From NCBI RefSeq assembly GCF_901686465.1, contig NZ_LR594487.1:1423650-1487649 (forward strand): DNA of 64,000 bases, read 5' to 3'. The position numbers and the translations under genes are program-made. Origin of the DNA: Halorubrum sp. DM2 (GTDB lineage Archaea > Halobacteriota > Halobacteria > Halobacteriales > Haloferacaceae). Under the pieces are notes generated by a model. It had not been told where the DNA came from. It did no database searches and saw only the letters and a list, made by a program, of their open reading frames with translations. Every line of letters begins with the position of its first letter. Positions within the stretch are counted from its first letter, which is position 1. Of this stretch, positions 36,732 through 45,920 are shown piece after piece.

Positions 36732-36909
36732 ACAGACACAAAAAGGAAGGTGGTGAACGTCGACCGCGCCGTCAGGGAAGAGTCCAGAATACGGCCGCTG
36801 ATCCCCTCTTCGCGTGGCTCTCGGGTGACAATAACACTACGAGGATAGTAAATTTCTGGCCGTCATGAACGGAGGCTGAAACTACTCTCAGCGGACCGGG
36901 GGCGGTGAG
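36732..36909. other. Intergenic region upstream of fba
   Basis: No gene is seen. An AT-rich patch (about 36826-36856) contains TTATTGTC and TTTACTAT on the minus strand, besides the TTTTTGTG box near fba. It may hold regulator sites for the fba-fbp operon; the TrmB consensus is not recognisable. Confidence 0.4.
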
Positions 36910-37617
36910 TCAGTTTCGGGCGTCACGCGCCGCCGCGTGCCAGCGGCCGACGCGGGCAGCGTCGAGGTCTAACACGTCGGCGATGCGGTCGGGGTCCGCC
37001 GCTGCGAGGCTCCGGACGGAGCTGATCCCGGCGTCCGCCAGCAGGTCGACCGCGTTCCCGTCGTCGGCGACTACCGAGAGCGTCGACAGCGGCGTCGGGG
37101 CCGACCGCGTGCGCCACGCCGCCTCGGCCGCGACGGGGTCACCGCTTCCGTCGGCCGCCGCGACGTCATCCTCCGGGGTCGCGTCGTCGGCTCCCCCGAC
37201 CGACGGCCAGTCGCCGGCAGGCTCCCAGTCGCCCGTCGTCGAGTCCGCACCGTCGTCCGTGTCGCCCTCCGACCCGGAGCCGTCCGACGCCCAGTCGCCG
37301 GCGCTGGCGGCCACCCAAGCCGCCTCTTCGCTGCCGAGTCCGCGGACCTGGGTCGACCGACGGTCGAGTCCGTCACCGGCCTCGAACGACCACGACAGGG
37401 AGTGCTCGCGACGGATCTTCGCCGCGACGCCGGGGTTCACGCCGGCGTCGACGAGGGCGCGGTAAGAGACGCCTTTTTCACGGACGGCGGCGGCCGTCAG
37501 GCCGGCGTCCGAGAGAACCTCCTCGGTCGCCGGCCCGATCCACTTCAGGTCGACGAGTTCGTCACTCTCGCGGTCCGCGGCGGCGGATTTCGTTCGGTCC
37601 GCGGGCTCGTCGTCCAT
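36910..37617 (-). CDS. Haloarchaeal protein with two helix-hairpin-helix regions
   Basis: A 235-residue protein of unknown function. Residues about 20-80 form an HhH-like domain (LKWIGPATEEVLSDAGLTAA, then ALVDAGVNPGVAAKIRREHS). A Gly/Ser/Asp-rich low-complexity linker (about 100-170) follows. The C-terminal part (about 180-235) is a second HhH-like domain (DLLADAGISSVRSLAAADPD). Such domains bind nucleic acid or mediate protein contacts; no catalytic motif is seen. A CTTAAG box lies upstream of the ATG. Confidence 0.75.
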   Translation of the reverse strand: MDDEPADRTKSAAADRESDELVDLKWIGPATEEVLSDAGLTAAAVREKGVSYRALVDAGVNPGVAAKIRREHSLSWSFEAGDGLDRRSTQVRGLGSEEAAWVAASAGDWASDGSGSEGDTDDGADSTTGDWEPAGDWPSVGGADDATPEDDVAAADGSGDPVAAEAAWRTRSAPTPLSTLSVVADDGNAVDLLADAGISSVRSLAAADPDRIADVLDLDAARVGRWHAAARDARN

Positions 37618-37782
37618 CTCGATCCGAACTTAGCGGACGTTCTTAAGAATCTTCCCCGTCGACGGCGCTGAATGATAATCGGTGGCGTCGCGACGCGTCC
37701 GTCGGGGAGATCCGCCGCGGCCGGGAGGAGGAACCGCGTCGCGTCCGCAATACTTACGATCCGCGCGGGGGTTGGACTCGAC

Positions 37783-38640
37783 ATGCCGTCACTCTCCGAT
37801 ATCGATGTCGTCGGCGTCGTCGGGGCCGGGACGATGGGCAACGGGATCGCGCAGGTCGCGGCGACGGCGGGCTACGACGTGGTGATGCGCGACGTCGAGA
37901 CCGAGTACGTCGAGCGCGGCCTCGACAGCGTCGAAGACAGCCTCGATCGACTGGCCGGGAAGGACGCGCTCGACGAGGAGCCGGAGGCGATCCGCGAGCG
38001 GATCACCGGCACGACCGACCTCGACGACCTCGCGGCCGCCGACGTGGTGATCGAGGCCGTGATCGAAGACCTCGACGTGAAACGGGAGGTGTTCGGCGAC
38101 CTCGACCGCGTCACCGACGACGACGCCGTCCTCGCGACGAACACCTCCACGCTGTCTATCACGACCATCGCGAGCGCCACCAAGCGCGCGAGCGACGTGG
38201 TCGGGCTCCACTTCATGAATCCCGTCCCGATCATGGACGGCGTCGAGGTCGTGGTGGGCGAACGCACCGCGGACGAGGTGGTCGACTTCGCGCACGCGTT
38301 CGCCGAGGACCTCGGCAAGGAGACGTGGGAGGCCGACGACAAGCCCGGCTTCGTCACCAACCGCATCCTGATGCCGTGGATAAACGAGGGGATCCGGGCG
38401 TACGACGAGGGCGTCGCCGACAAGGCGGACATCGACCGCGGGATGAAGCTCGGCACGAACGTTCCGATGGGACCGCTCGAACTCGCCGACCACATCGGGC
38501 TGGACGTGGCGCTCGACGCGAGCCAGACGCTCCACGGGGAGCTCGGCGACCGCTACAAGCCCGCCTACCTCCTCAAGCGCAAGGTCGAGGCCGGCGACCT
38601 CGGGAAAAAGACCGGACGCGGCTTCTACGAGTACGAGTAG
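37783..38640 (+). CDS. hbd: 3-hydroxyacyl-CoA dehydrogenase
   Basis: NAD-dependent oxidation of 3-hydroxyacyl-CoA in beta-oxidation, or its reverse. The 285-residue protein has the Rossmann motif VGVVGAGTMGNGIAQVA and the catalytic histidine segment VVGLHFMNPVPIMDGVEVV. The all-helical C-terminal half ends GKKTGRGFYEYE. The ATG at 37783 is supported by an ACTTACG box about 30 nt upstream; the frame starting at 37672 is rejected. The gene stands alone. Confidence 0.93.
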   Translation: MPSLSDIDVVGVVGAGTMGNGIAQVAATAGYDVVMRDVETEYVERGLDSVEDSLDRLAGKDALDEEPEAIRERITGTTDLDDLAAADVVIEAVIEDLDVKREVFGDLDRVTDDDAVLATNTSTLSITTIASATKRASDVVGLHFMNPVPIMDGVEVVVGERTADEVVDFAHAFAEDLGKETWEADDKPGFVTNRILMPWINEGIRAYDEGVADKADIDRGMKLGTNVPMGPLELADHIGLDVALDASQTLHGELGDRYKPAYLLKRKVEAGDLGKKTGRGFYEYE

Positions 38641-38685
38641 GTTCGGCCGGCGTCGCGGGAGGGGCGGGTCCCTTTCGGGGCGTCG

Positions 38686-39360
38686 TCAGGCCGCGTCCGC
38701 GTCGCGGTCGTCGTCCGCCGTCCAGCGGCGCGCGCCCGGCAGGAGTCCGACCAGCTTCGTCACGTAGCCGAACCGGAACAGCCCGAGCTGCGAGAGCGCG
38801 CCGAGGACGAACACCGCGAGGAAGGCGGGCGCGGACAGGTCAAAGAGGAGGGGTTCGACGGTCGTCTCCGCGGCGGCCGCCTCGAAGTTCGCCGGCGTGA
38901 GCGACCGCGAGGCGAACGCCGCGCCGATGAGCGCGGACGCGACCACGAGCGTCGTCCGCGTGAGGACGAACCCGAACAGCGCGCCGACCGCGACGCCGGC
39001 CAGCGTCGCGCCGACGAGCAGCGCCGTCCCCTCGATCCCCGCCGCGTCCGCCGCGTACAGGGGGCCGACCGCGAACCGGCCGGCGAACCCGCCGACGACG
39101 CCGCCGATCCCCAGCACCGCGAACGAGAGGCCGGCGTACGCCAGGAAGCCGCCGAGGAGGCCGCCGACCGCGACCGCACCGGCGGTCAGGACCGCGCCGT
39201 CGACCGCGACGAGACCGATGACGTTCGGCGCGAACAGGTACCCGGCACCGGCACCGACGAGCAGCCCCGTCAGCGTCACCGCGTAGACGGAGACCGCCGC
39301 GCCGACGAACGCGAGGAGCAGCCCCGCGAGGACCAGGCCGCCGTTGAGTGGGGTGAGCAT
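38686..39360 (-). CDS. Polytopic membrane protein of unknown function
   Basis: A 224-residue, Gly/Ala-rich protein with about seven hydrophobic segments, not recognised with confidence. It loosely resembles DUF4203/TMEM198-like proteins (tight GAGAGYLF, GGVVGGFAGRF turns). The C-terminal 25 residues are charged and cytoplasmic by the positive-inside rule. An ATTTAAG box precedes the ATG. Convergent with hbd. Confidence 0.65.
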   Translation of the reverse strand: MLTPLNGGLVLAGLLLAFVGAAVSVYAVTLTGLLVGAGAGYLFAPNVIGLVAVDGAVLTAGAVAVGGLLGGFLAYAGLSFAVLGIGGVVGGFAGRFAVGPLYAADAAGIEGTALLVGATLAGVAVGALFGFVLTRTTLVVASALIGAAFASRSLTPANFEAAAAETTVEPLLFDLSAPAFLAVFVLGALSQLGLFRFGYVTKLVGLLPGARRWTADDDRDADAA

Positions 39361-39441
39361 GTCCGTACCGTGGCGCGCGCTCGCACTTAAATTGTCGCGA
39401 GAGAGACGACGAGAATCGCGGTCCCCGGACGTGGGGCGACG

Positions 39442-39720
39442 CTACCGCGCCCGACTCGCCGCCTGTCGGTCGATGTACCGCGTGTAGCCGCCGACGGCGA
39501 GGCCGAAGCCGACGACGAGCAGGACGAATCCGAGAAGGCGGCTGGTCCCGACGGTCATCACCGCGAGGACGACGCCGAACAGCAGCGCGAACACGCCGGC
39601 GACGACGACGCCGATGTCCAGTAGCGGCGACGGCTGGATCGTCCGGCAGTGCGGGCAGATCCGCGCGTCGCCGGGGATCGGTTCGCGGCACTCGACGCAG
39701 TGGACGCGGTCGCTCGGCAC
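39442..39720 (-). CDS. Zinc-ribbon membrane protein
   Basis: A 92-residue protein starting with a zinc ribbon (VHCVECREPIPGDARICPHC, two CxxC pairs) followed by two membrane helices (about 38-60 and 62-80). The function is unknown. The GTG at 39720 is preferred because TTTTTCCC lies about 28 nt upstream; a longer frame to 39819 would overlap the MFS gene end. It is 88 nt after the MFS transporter on the same strand. Confidence 0.65.
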   Translation of the reverse strand: MPSDRVHCVECREPIPGDARICPHCRTIQPSPLLDIGVVVAGVFALLFGVVLAVMTVGTSRLLGFVLLVVGFGLAVGGYTRYIDRQAASRAR

Positions 39721-39808
39721 GCGAGCCGCTTCGGCCGCGACCGGGAAAAAGCGCCCGCAGTCGGCCGTCCGGGGGTGGTCGCCGCGTTCGGTCAGCACTC
39801 GGCTCCGC

Positions 39809-41125
39809 TCAGTCCGCACCCGCCGCTGCGGTCGGCTCGTCCCCGACGTCGAGCGTCTCCTCGACCTGGGTCACGACCGCGACCAGCGCGACCGCGGCGG
39901 CCGCGGCCCCGACCGCGAAGGGAACGACGAAGCCGAAGCCGACGAGCCACCCGGACGCCAGCGGGCCGAGCGCGACGCCGAAGCCGAAGCCCATCGTCAG
40001 CACCGACAGGGTCGTGCCGGACTCCCCTTCCCGGGAGAGGTCGCCCGCGAGCGCGAGCGACGGCGCGAACACGAACGCGACCGCGACGCCCTGTCCGAGC
40101 CGGACCAGCGTCATCACGATTGGGTCGGTGACGATCCCCTGAAGCAGCGTCGTCGGGATGAGGAGGACGAAGCCGGCGAGGAGGAACGGCCGCCGGCCGA
40201 TCCGGTCGCTGGCCTGTCCGACGGGGACCTGAAGCAGGACGTTCGCGATGGTGACGGCCGCGAACTGGAGGCCGAACCACACAGGAGCCTGATCGAGCCG
40301 GACGTTCACCTGGTTCTGGAGCGTGGCGTACAGCGCGATGCACATCCCCATCGATATCGTCGCCAGCCCGAGGGCGAACACGGGGTCGAGCAGCCGGTCC
40401 TCGCCGCGGATCCGGATCGAGAGGTCCTCGCCGGCCTCGCTCGACTCGGCCGCGTCGTGGACGAGGAGGTAGACGAGCGCGAAGCTGAGGTACGCGCCGG
40501 CGCAGGCCGCGACGAACGCGGCGTCGAACCCGTCGAGCACCGGCAGGCCGACCGGGGAGAGGTCGTACGGTCCCGCCTCGACGACGACGCCCGCGAGGAC
40601 GGGGCCGAAGCCGAACCCGATCAGCCGGAAGGTGTTGAACACGCCGAAGTTCCCGCCGCGGTCCGCGTCGCTCGCGGCGTACTCGTTGACCAAGGCGACC
40701 GTCGCCGGGATAGTGAGCGCCGCGCCCAGCCCCTGTGCGGCCCGCAGCGCGACGAGGTGCCAGTACGCGTCCGCGAGGATGTAGAGGCCGCTCGCGGTTC
40801 CCAAGAGGAGGATTCCGACCAACACGAACGGGCGACGGACGCCGGTCCGGTCGGAGAGCCGTCCCGTGAACGGCTGCGAGAGGCTGTTGAGGAAGCCGAA
40901 AAGCGAGAGGACGAGTCCGATGAGAAGCGGTTCGGTCACGGTGACCGCGGCCGCGCCGACGCCGACCTCGGTCCCGATCAGCGCGTCGACATCGACGAGG
41001 TCGCTCGCGATGTACAGCGGCAGCACGACGATGAGAAAGGAGTTCCCGACCGCGCCGACCATCCGCGCGAGCGCCAACACGATCACGCGCCGATCGGTGT
41101 CGGTGACGCCGGAGACCAGCCCCAT
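39809..41125 (-). CDS. MFS transporter
   Basis: A 438-residue transporter with 12 predicted helices. The MFS motif A-like loops are GFLNSLSQPFTGRLSDRTGVRRP after helix 2 and VPVGQASDRIGRRPFLLAG after helix 8, giving the two-fold repeat. It is probably a drug/proton or solute antiporter; the substrate is unknown. A CTTTATCC box about 32 nt upstream supports the ATG. Confidence 0.88.
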   Translation of the reverse strand: MGLVSGVTDTDRRVIVLALARMVGAVGNSFLIVVLPLYIASDLVDVDALIGTEVGVGAAAVTVTEPLLIGLVLSLFGFLNSLSQPFTGRLSDRTGVRRPFVLVGILLLGTASGLYILADAYWHLVALRAAQGLGAALTIPATVALVNEYAASDADRGGNFGVFNTFRLIGFGFGPVLAGVVVEAGPYDLSPVGLPVLDGFDAAFVAACAGAYLSFALVYLLVHDAAESSEAGEDLSIRIRGEDRLLDPVFALGLATISMGMCIALYATLQNQVNVRLDQAPVWFGLQFAAVTIANVLLQVPVGQASDRIGRRPFLLAGFVLLIPTTLLQGIVTDPIVMTLVRLGQGVAVAFVFAPSLALAGDLSREGESGTTLSVLTMGFGFGVALGPLASGWLVGFGFVVPFAVGAAAAAVALVAVVTQVEETLDVGDEPTAAAGAD

Positions 41126-41225
41126 TTACTCGGCGTTCGGAACGGAGGATAAAGGCCCTTGTGAACGGGGGGAGTCGATCCGCTTTCCGCCGGGGAGACG
41201 GCGCAGTGGGCGGCGCTCGACGCGC

Positions 41226-43010
41226 TCAGCGGGTCGCCGGCGTCCGCTTGTCGACGCCGCGGACCTCGAATCGCGCGCCACCGTCCGTGCCGGCCGTCGC
41301 CTCGACGGTCCAGCCGTGCGCGGTGGCGATCTCCTTGACGATCGCGAGCCCGAACCCGGTGTTCCCCGCCGCGCCGCTCTCGCCGGGTTCGAAGAGGGTG
41401 TCGGCCATCGCGGGGTCGATGCCCGGCCCGTCGTCCTCGACGAAGAACCCGTCCGGGAGGTCGCCGACGCGGAGCGAGACGTCGGATCCGGCGTGGTCGA
41501 TCGCGTTCCGCATCAGGTTCTCGAAGAGGTTCCGCAGGCGGTCCGGGTCGGCGAGCACCTCGCGGTCGGTCTCGACGGAGAGGGTCGCCGACGCGGTGTC
41601 GACGGTCGACCAGCTGTCGGCGGCGACCGCCGCGAGGTCGACGTGTACGGGGTCGCCGACCGTCTCGCCCTCGCGGGCGAGCGCGAGGGTGCGCTCGACG
41701 ATCGACTCCATCCGGTCGAGCGCGTCGAGGGCGGCGTCGAGGTTCTCCGCGTCGTCGGAGACCTCGCGCGCCAGCTCGACGCGCCCCTGCGCGACGTTCA
41801 GGGGGTTCCGCAGGTCGTGCGAGACGATGCTGGCGAAGGAGTCGAGCCGGTCGTTCTGCCGTTCGAGCGCCGCCTCGCGCTCTTTGAACGCCGTGATTTC
41901 CTCTTGGAAGCCGACCCAGTTCGTGACGGTTCCGTCCGCGTCGCTGATCGGGGCGATGCTCACCCGGTTCCAGAACTCCGTCCCGTCCTTGCGGTAGTTC
42001 AACAGCTCGACGCTCGTCGAGTCCTCGGCGTCGATCGCGTCGCGGAGCTTCCGGACCGATTCCTCTTCGGTGTCCGGTCCCTGAAGGAACCGGCAGTTGA
42101 CGCCGATCGACTCCTCGCGGCCGTACCCCGTCATCTCGACGAACCGGTCGTTGACGTACACCATCGGGTTGTCCTCGCGTTGCGGGTCCGTGATGGTGAT
42201 CCCGACCGGGGCCTCGTTGAGCGCCCGGGTCTTCGTCTCCAGCTCCTCGCGGCGCTCGCGCTCGTCGGAGACGTCGCGGAGGATGCCGACGCTGCCCTCG
42301 AAGCACTCGCCGTCGTACGGCAGCGCCGCCATGTGGTCCCGACACGGGACGGGGTCGCCTTCCTTCGGCACGATGTCGACGGAGAAGCGCTGGACGTCGG
42401 GACCGGAACTGGAGAGGATCGTTCCGAGCCGGTCCTCCGCCTCCGCGACCGCGGCGTCGTCCTTGATGAACCCGGGGGTACTCCCGATGATCTCCTCGCG
42501 GTCGTACCCGGTGAGTTCGGCGAACGGCTCGTTGACGAACCGGAAGACGCCGGTCTCGTCGACGACGTAGACGGGGTAGCCGAGCGCCTCGATGACGGTG
42601 GAGTAGCGCTCGGCGATCTCCTTGGTCCGGTACTCGTCGACGGCCTGATCGACGCGGTTCGCGAGCCGGCGGAGCTGCTCGGGACCGCCCTTCTGGAAGT
42701 AGCCGGTGACGCCGGCGTTGAGCGCCTGACTCGCGATCTCCTCGGACCCCTTGCCGGTGTACAGCACGAAGGGGATCTTCTGGTTGCGCTCGCGTACGGC
42801 GTCGAAGAACGCCAGCCCGTCCATCGGGGGCATGTCGTAGTCGCTGACGACGCAGTCGAAGGAGCCGTCGTCGAGCCGTTCGAGCGCGGCCTCCGGGTCG
42901 GTCTCGCTCGTCACCGCCACCGAATCGAGCTCCCGCTCGAAGTACGCCTCCGCGAGATCGAGGACCGACGGGTCGTCGTCGACGTGTAACACGTCGATCG
43001 CTGCGGACAT
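41226..43010 (-). CDS. Receiver-PAS-LOV-histidine kinase (putative blue-light sensor)
   Basis: A 594-residue soluble signalling protein. Domains in order: receiver (about 5-120, phospho-acceptor D57), PAS (about 135-250), a second PAS of LOV type (about 262-378), dimerisation/phosphoacceptor (H398 in SIVSHDLRNPL) and ATPase (about 480-590, with N, D and G boxes including FEDDGPGID and GFGLAIV). The LOV part has GVNCRFLQG with flavin-adduct cysteine C306, plus N338, N348 and Q369 at the flavin-contact positions. An output regulator is not encoded beside it. TTTATT precedes the ATG. Confidence 0.9.
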   Translation of the reverse strand: MSAAIDVLHVDDDPSVLDLAEAYFERELDSVAVTSETDPEAALERLDDGSFDCVVSDYDMPPMDGLAFFDAVRERNQKIPFVLYTGKGSEEIASQALNAGVTGYFQKGGPEQLRRLANRVDQAVDEYRTKEIAERYSTVIEALGYPVYVVDETGVFRFVNEPFAELTGYDREEIIGSTPGFIKDDAAVAEAEDRLGTILSSSGPDVQRFSVDIVPKEGDPVPCRDHMAALPYDGECFEGSVGILRDVSDERERREELETKTRALNEAPVGITITDPQREDNPMVYVNDRFVEMTGYGREESIGVNCRFLQGPDTEEESVRKLRDAIDAEDSTSVELLNYRKDGTEFWNRVSIAPISDADGTVTNWVGFQEEITAFKEREAALERQNDRLDSFASIVSHDLRNPLNVAQGRVELAREVSDDAENLDAALDALDRMESIVERTLALAREGETVGDPVHVDLAAVAADSWSTVDTASATLSVETDREVLADPDRLRNLFENLMRNAIDHAGSDVSLRVGDLPDGFFVEDDGPGIDPAMADTLFEPGESGAAGNTGFGLAIVKEIATAHGWTVEATAGTDGGARFEVRGVDKRTPATR

Positions 43011-43156
43011 ACGGCGAGTAAGGGGCGCACGGAATAAACGACTACCGACCCGGCTATCGGATCTGGATCTGTGCGGCGTCGCGGGCGAGACGGGCCGCGT
43101 CCACTTCCGGCGCGCGTGGCTGATTCTTAAGGCCGCGGAGCGCGGAGCCGAACGCG

Positions 43157-44614
43157 ATGACCGGCGGGAGGACCGTCGGCGGGGAGACGCTCCCGGGCGC
43201 GGGCGGCGAGGACGCCGACGCCCCCGACCGGGTCGTCTGTCACGTCGACATGGACTGCTTTTACGCCTCCTGTGAGCGGCTGCGCCACGACGACCTCGCG
43301 GGCGAACCCGTCGTGGTCGGCATGGGGTACGAGCCGGGTGAGTCGATCGGCGCGGTCGCGACCGCGAGCTACGAGGCCCGGGCGTTCGGCGTCGAGAGCG
43401 CGATGCCGATCTCCGAGGCCCTAGAGCTGCTCCCCCGCCGCGCCGACGCGGACCCGGACGATCCGGACGCGCCGGACCCGGCGGAGACCGGACGATACCT
43501 CCCCGTCGACCTCGACTTCTACGAGGAGGTGGCGAGCGAGGTGAAGGACGTGCTGCGCGACTGCGCCGACACCCGCCGGGAGGTGAGCATCGACGAGGCG
43601 TACCTTGACGCCACCGACCGGACCGCGTGGACCGTCGCGGGCGGCGGAGACGAGACCGACGACGACCCCGCAGACCCCCCGCCGAGCGGCGCGGCCGGAC
43701 CGGCCGATGCGCGGACGCTCGCCGAGGGGTACGCCCGCCACGTCAAAGGGCGGATCGAGCGCGAGGCGGGGGTCCCGGCGAGCGTCGGCGTCGCGCCGAA
43801 CATGTCGGCCGCGAAGGTCGCCAGCGACGCCGACAAGCCGGACGGCCTGGTCGTCGTGCCGCCCGGCTCCGTCGCCGAGTTCCTCGCGCCGCTGCCGACC
43901 GCCGACGTCCACGGGGTCGGTCCGGTCACCGAGCGGACGCTGGCGGAACTGGGGATCGAGACCGCCGGCGACCTGGCCGCCGCCGATCGCGACCGGCTCG
44001 CCGACGAGCTGGGCGAGCGCGGGCCGGAGCTGTCCCGGCGCGCCGCCGGCGACGACGACCGCGAGGTGACGCCGACCGGCCTCCCGAAGAGCCTCTCGCG
44101 GGAGTCGGCGCTTCCGACGACCGCCGACGGGGCGACGAAGCGGGAGACGGTGTCGGCGCTCGCCGCCGACGTGGCCCGCCGCGCCCGCGAGCGCGGCTGC
44201 CTCTACCGGACCATCGGGATCAAGGCGGTCGAGCCGCCGTTCGACGTCAACACCCGCGCGAAGAGCCTCCCCGGTCCCGTCGACGATCCGGACCTCGTCG
44301 AGGAGGTGGCGCTGGACCTGCTCGGCGAGTTCGACGAGACGCCCGTCCGAAAGCTGGGCGTGCGCGTCTCCAAGCTGGACTTCGCCGAGACCGATCAGGC
44401 GACGCTCGGCGGGTTCGACGCGGGCGACGCGGAGGGAGGCGGGAGCGGCCGAGACCGCCGCGAGGAGGCCGACGGCGGAGACGGCGGCAAGCTCTCCGAC
44501 TGGGTCGGTGGCCCGCCGGAGCATGGGGCCGGGGACGCGGACGACGACCCCGAGGGCGACGAAGGCCGGCGGCGGACGGGTGAGGGACAGGCCTCGCTCG
44601 GCGACTGGTCGTGA
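43157..44614 (+). CDS. dinB: DNA polymerase IV (Y family)
   Basis: A translesion polymerase of 485 residues. The catalytic metal motifs are VDMDCFYASCE and SIDEAYLD. The HhH thumb segment VHGVGPVTERTLAELGI and the little finger follow. An acidic insertion of about 30 residues (about 163-190) splits the palm. The C-terminal tail (about 415-485) is disordered and carries two PCNA-binding-like motifs, DQATLGGF and the terminal GQASLGDWS. TTCTTAAG upstream is the likely promoter. Confidence 0.93.
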   Translation: MTGGRTVGGETLPGAGGEDADAPDRVVCHVDMDCFYASCERLRHDDLAGEPVVVGMGYEPGESIGAVATASYEARAFGVESAMPISEALELLPRRADADPDDPDAPDPAETGRYLPVDLDFYEEVASEVKDVLRDCADTRREVSIDEAYLDATDRTAWTVAGGGDETDDDPADPPPSGAAGPADARTLAEGYARHVKGRIEREAGVPASVGVAPNMSAAKVASDADKPDGLVVVPPGSVAEFLAPLPTADVHGVGPVTERTLAELGIETAGDLAAADRDRLADELGERGPELSRRAAGDDDREVTPTGLPKSLSRESALPTTADGATKRETVSALAADVARRARERGCLYRTIGIKAVEPPFDVNTRAKSLPGPVDDPDLVEEVALDLLGEFDETPVRKLGVRVSKLDFAETDQATLGGFDAGDAEGGGSGRDRREEADGGDGGKLSDWVGGPPEHGAGDADDDPEGDEGRRRTGEGQASLGDWS

Positions 44615-44673
44615 CTCCCTCTGGGAACCGGTCGTGACCTCGTCGGGCGACTGGTCGTGACCTCGCCGCGAGG
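44605..44673 (+). repeat. Three 23-nt tandem repeats across the dinB stop
   Basis: The core CYGGTCGTGAC recurs at 44605, 44628 and 44651, exactly 23 nt apart. The first unit encodes the last residues and stop of DinB. Confidence 0.7.
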
Positions 44674-44706
44674 AGATTTATCCGAACGCCGCGAGAACGG
44701 GGTCAC

Positions 44707-45174
44707 ATGGCCTCCGCCCTCCGCGCGGCCCTTCTCGGATCGAGCCGAGACCGGCCGCGTCCGTCGCTCCGACTCGTCGCACCGCCGCTGTGTTTCGTCG
44801 TCACCCTCGCCGCCTACGCGGTCGGCGTCTTCTCTATCGCCGGCGGCGTGGTGTTCGTCCCGTTCGACGCCGCGGCGCTCGGAGTCGCTGTCGCCGTCAG
44901 TCTCGCGTACCGACGGGACGGGCTGGTCCCCGCGTGGGTCACCGTCTACGCCGCGCTCCTCGGCTACAGCGCGGTCCACTACTTCCTCGGGCTCTCCGGT
45001 CGGTCCCTCGTCGAGCGCGCGGCCGCGTTCCTCTCGCCCGACGGCCTCGTCTTCTTCGGCGTCGAGGCGCTGGTCTTCGGGACGGTCGCGTGGATCGTCG
45101 GGACCCTCGCAGCGCTGGCGGTCGAGCGCGTCCGGGAGCGGCGGGGGGCGTCGGCGACGGCGCGCGGGGAGTGA
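44707..45174 (+). CDS. Small membrane protein, unknown
   Basis: A 155-residue protein with four hydrophobic segments (about 26-46, 50-68, 77-95, 112-137) and a basic C-terminus. No family recognised. A TTTATCC box is about 29 nt upstream. It lies 48 nt before the Nudix gene on the same strand but that gene has its own TATA-like box. Confidence 0.65.
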   Translation: MASALRAALLGSSRDRPRPSLRLVAPPLCFVVTLAAYAVGVFSIAGGVVFVPFDAAALGVAVAVSLAYRRDGLVPAWVTVYAALLGYSAVHYFLGLSGRSLVERAAAFLSPDGLVFFGVEALVFGTVAWIVGTLAALAVERVRERRGASATARGE

Positions 45175-45222
45175 GAGCGAACGAGCGAGTGGATTTAGGT
45201 CCCCGAGCGACGACCGCGACCC

Positions 45223-45822
45223 ATGGACGACTCCGCCGACCCCGACGATGTCGCCGATGCCGACGACCCCGCTGACCTCGCGTGGGAAACGCTCGACTCC
45301 GCGGTCGATTACGCCTGCCCCGGCTTCGACGTGCGCCGGGACGAGGTGCGGTTCCCGGACGGCGAGACCGACGGGTTCCACTACGTCGACGAGCCGCCGG
45401 CGGTGGTGGTGCTCCCGCTGACGCCCGACGGAGACGTGGTCGTCATCGACGAGTGGCGACAGGCGGTCGGCCGGGTGAACCGCGGGATCCCCGCGGGGAC
45501 GATGGAGCCGGAAGACGGGGACGAGGAGTCGGGGATCGAGCGCGCCGCGGCCCGCGAACTGGCCGAGGAGACCGGCTACGAGGCCGACGCCTTCGAGCGG
45601 CTGACGACCGTCGAGCCGACGAACGGGATGGCGAACGCGGTCCACCACCACGTGCTCGCGACCGGCTGCGAGCCGACGGCCGATCGCGACCTCGATCACA
45701 ACGAGTCGATTTCGGTCGAGACGGTCCCGTACGACGACCTACTCGCCGCGGTCGTCGACGACGGCCTGCGCGACGGGCGGGCCGTCACCGCGGTGTTGTG
45801 GTACGAACTGCTCCGCCGCTGA
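45223..45822 (+). CDS. Nudix hydrolase (ADP-ribose pyrophosphatase-like)
   Basis: A 199-residue pyrophosphohydrolase. The Nudix box runs from GTMEPEDG to RELAEETGYE, with the REXXEE metal ligands intact. The preceding EWRQAVGRVNRGIPAGTME matches ADP-ribose pyrophosphatases. An acidic N-terminal 20 residues precede the fold. TTTAGG lies about 30 nt upstream of the ATG. Confidence 0.87.
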   Translation: MDDSADPDDVADADDPADLAWETLDSAVDYACPGFDVRRDEVRFPDGETDGFHYVDEPPAVVVLPLTPDGDVVVIDEWRQAVGRVNRGIPAGTMEPEDGDEESGIERAAARELAEETGYEADAFERLTTVEPTNGMANAVHHHVLATGCEPTADRDLDHNESISVETVPYDDLLAAVVDDGLRDGRAVTAVLWYELLRR

Positions 45823-45920
45823 GGCCGGGACCGGCGGCCGCCTCGGGGACGAGGCAGACCGGACAGACCGGGCGATCCGGCACGGACAACCATTTGGCCC
45901 GGGGGGTCCTACCGAGGGCA

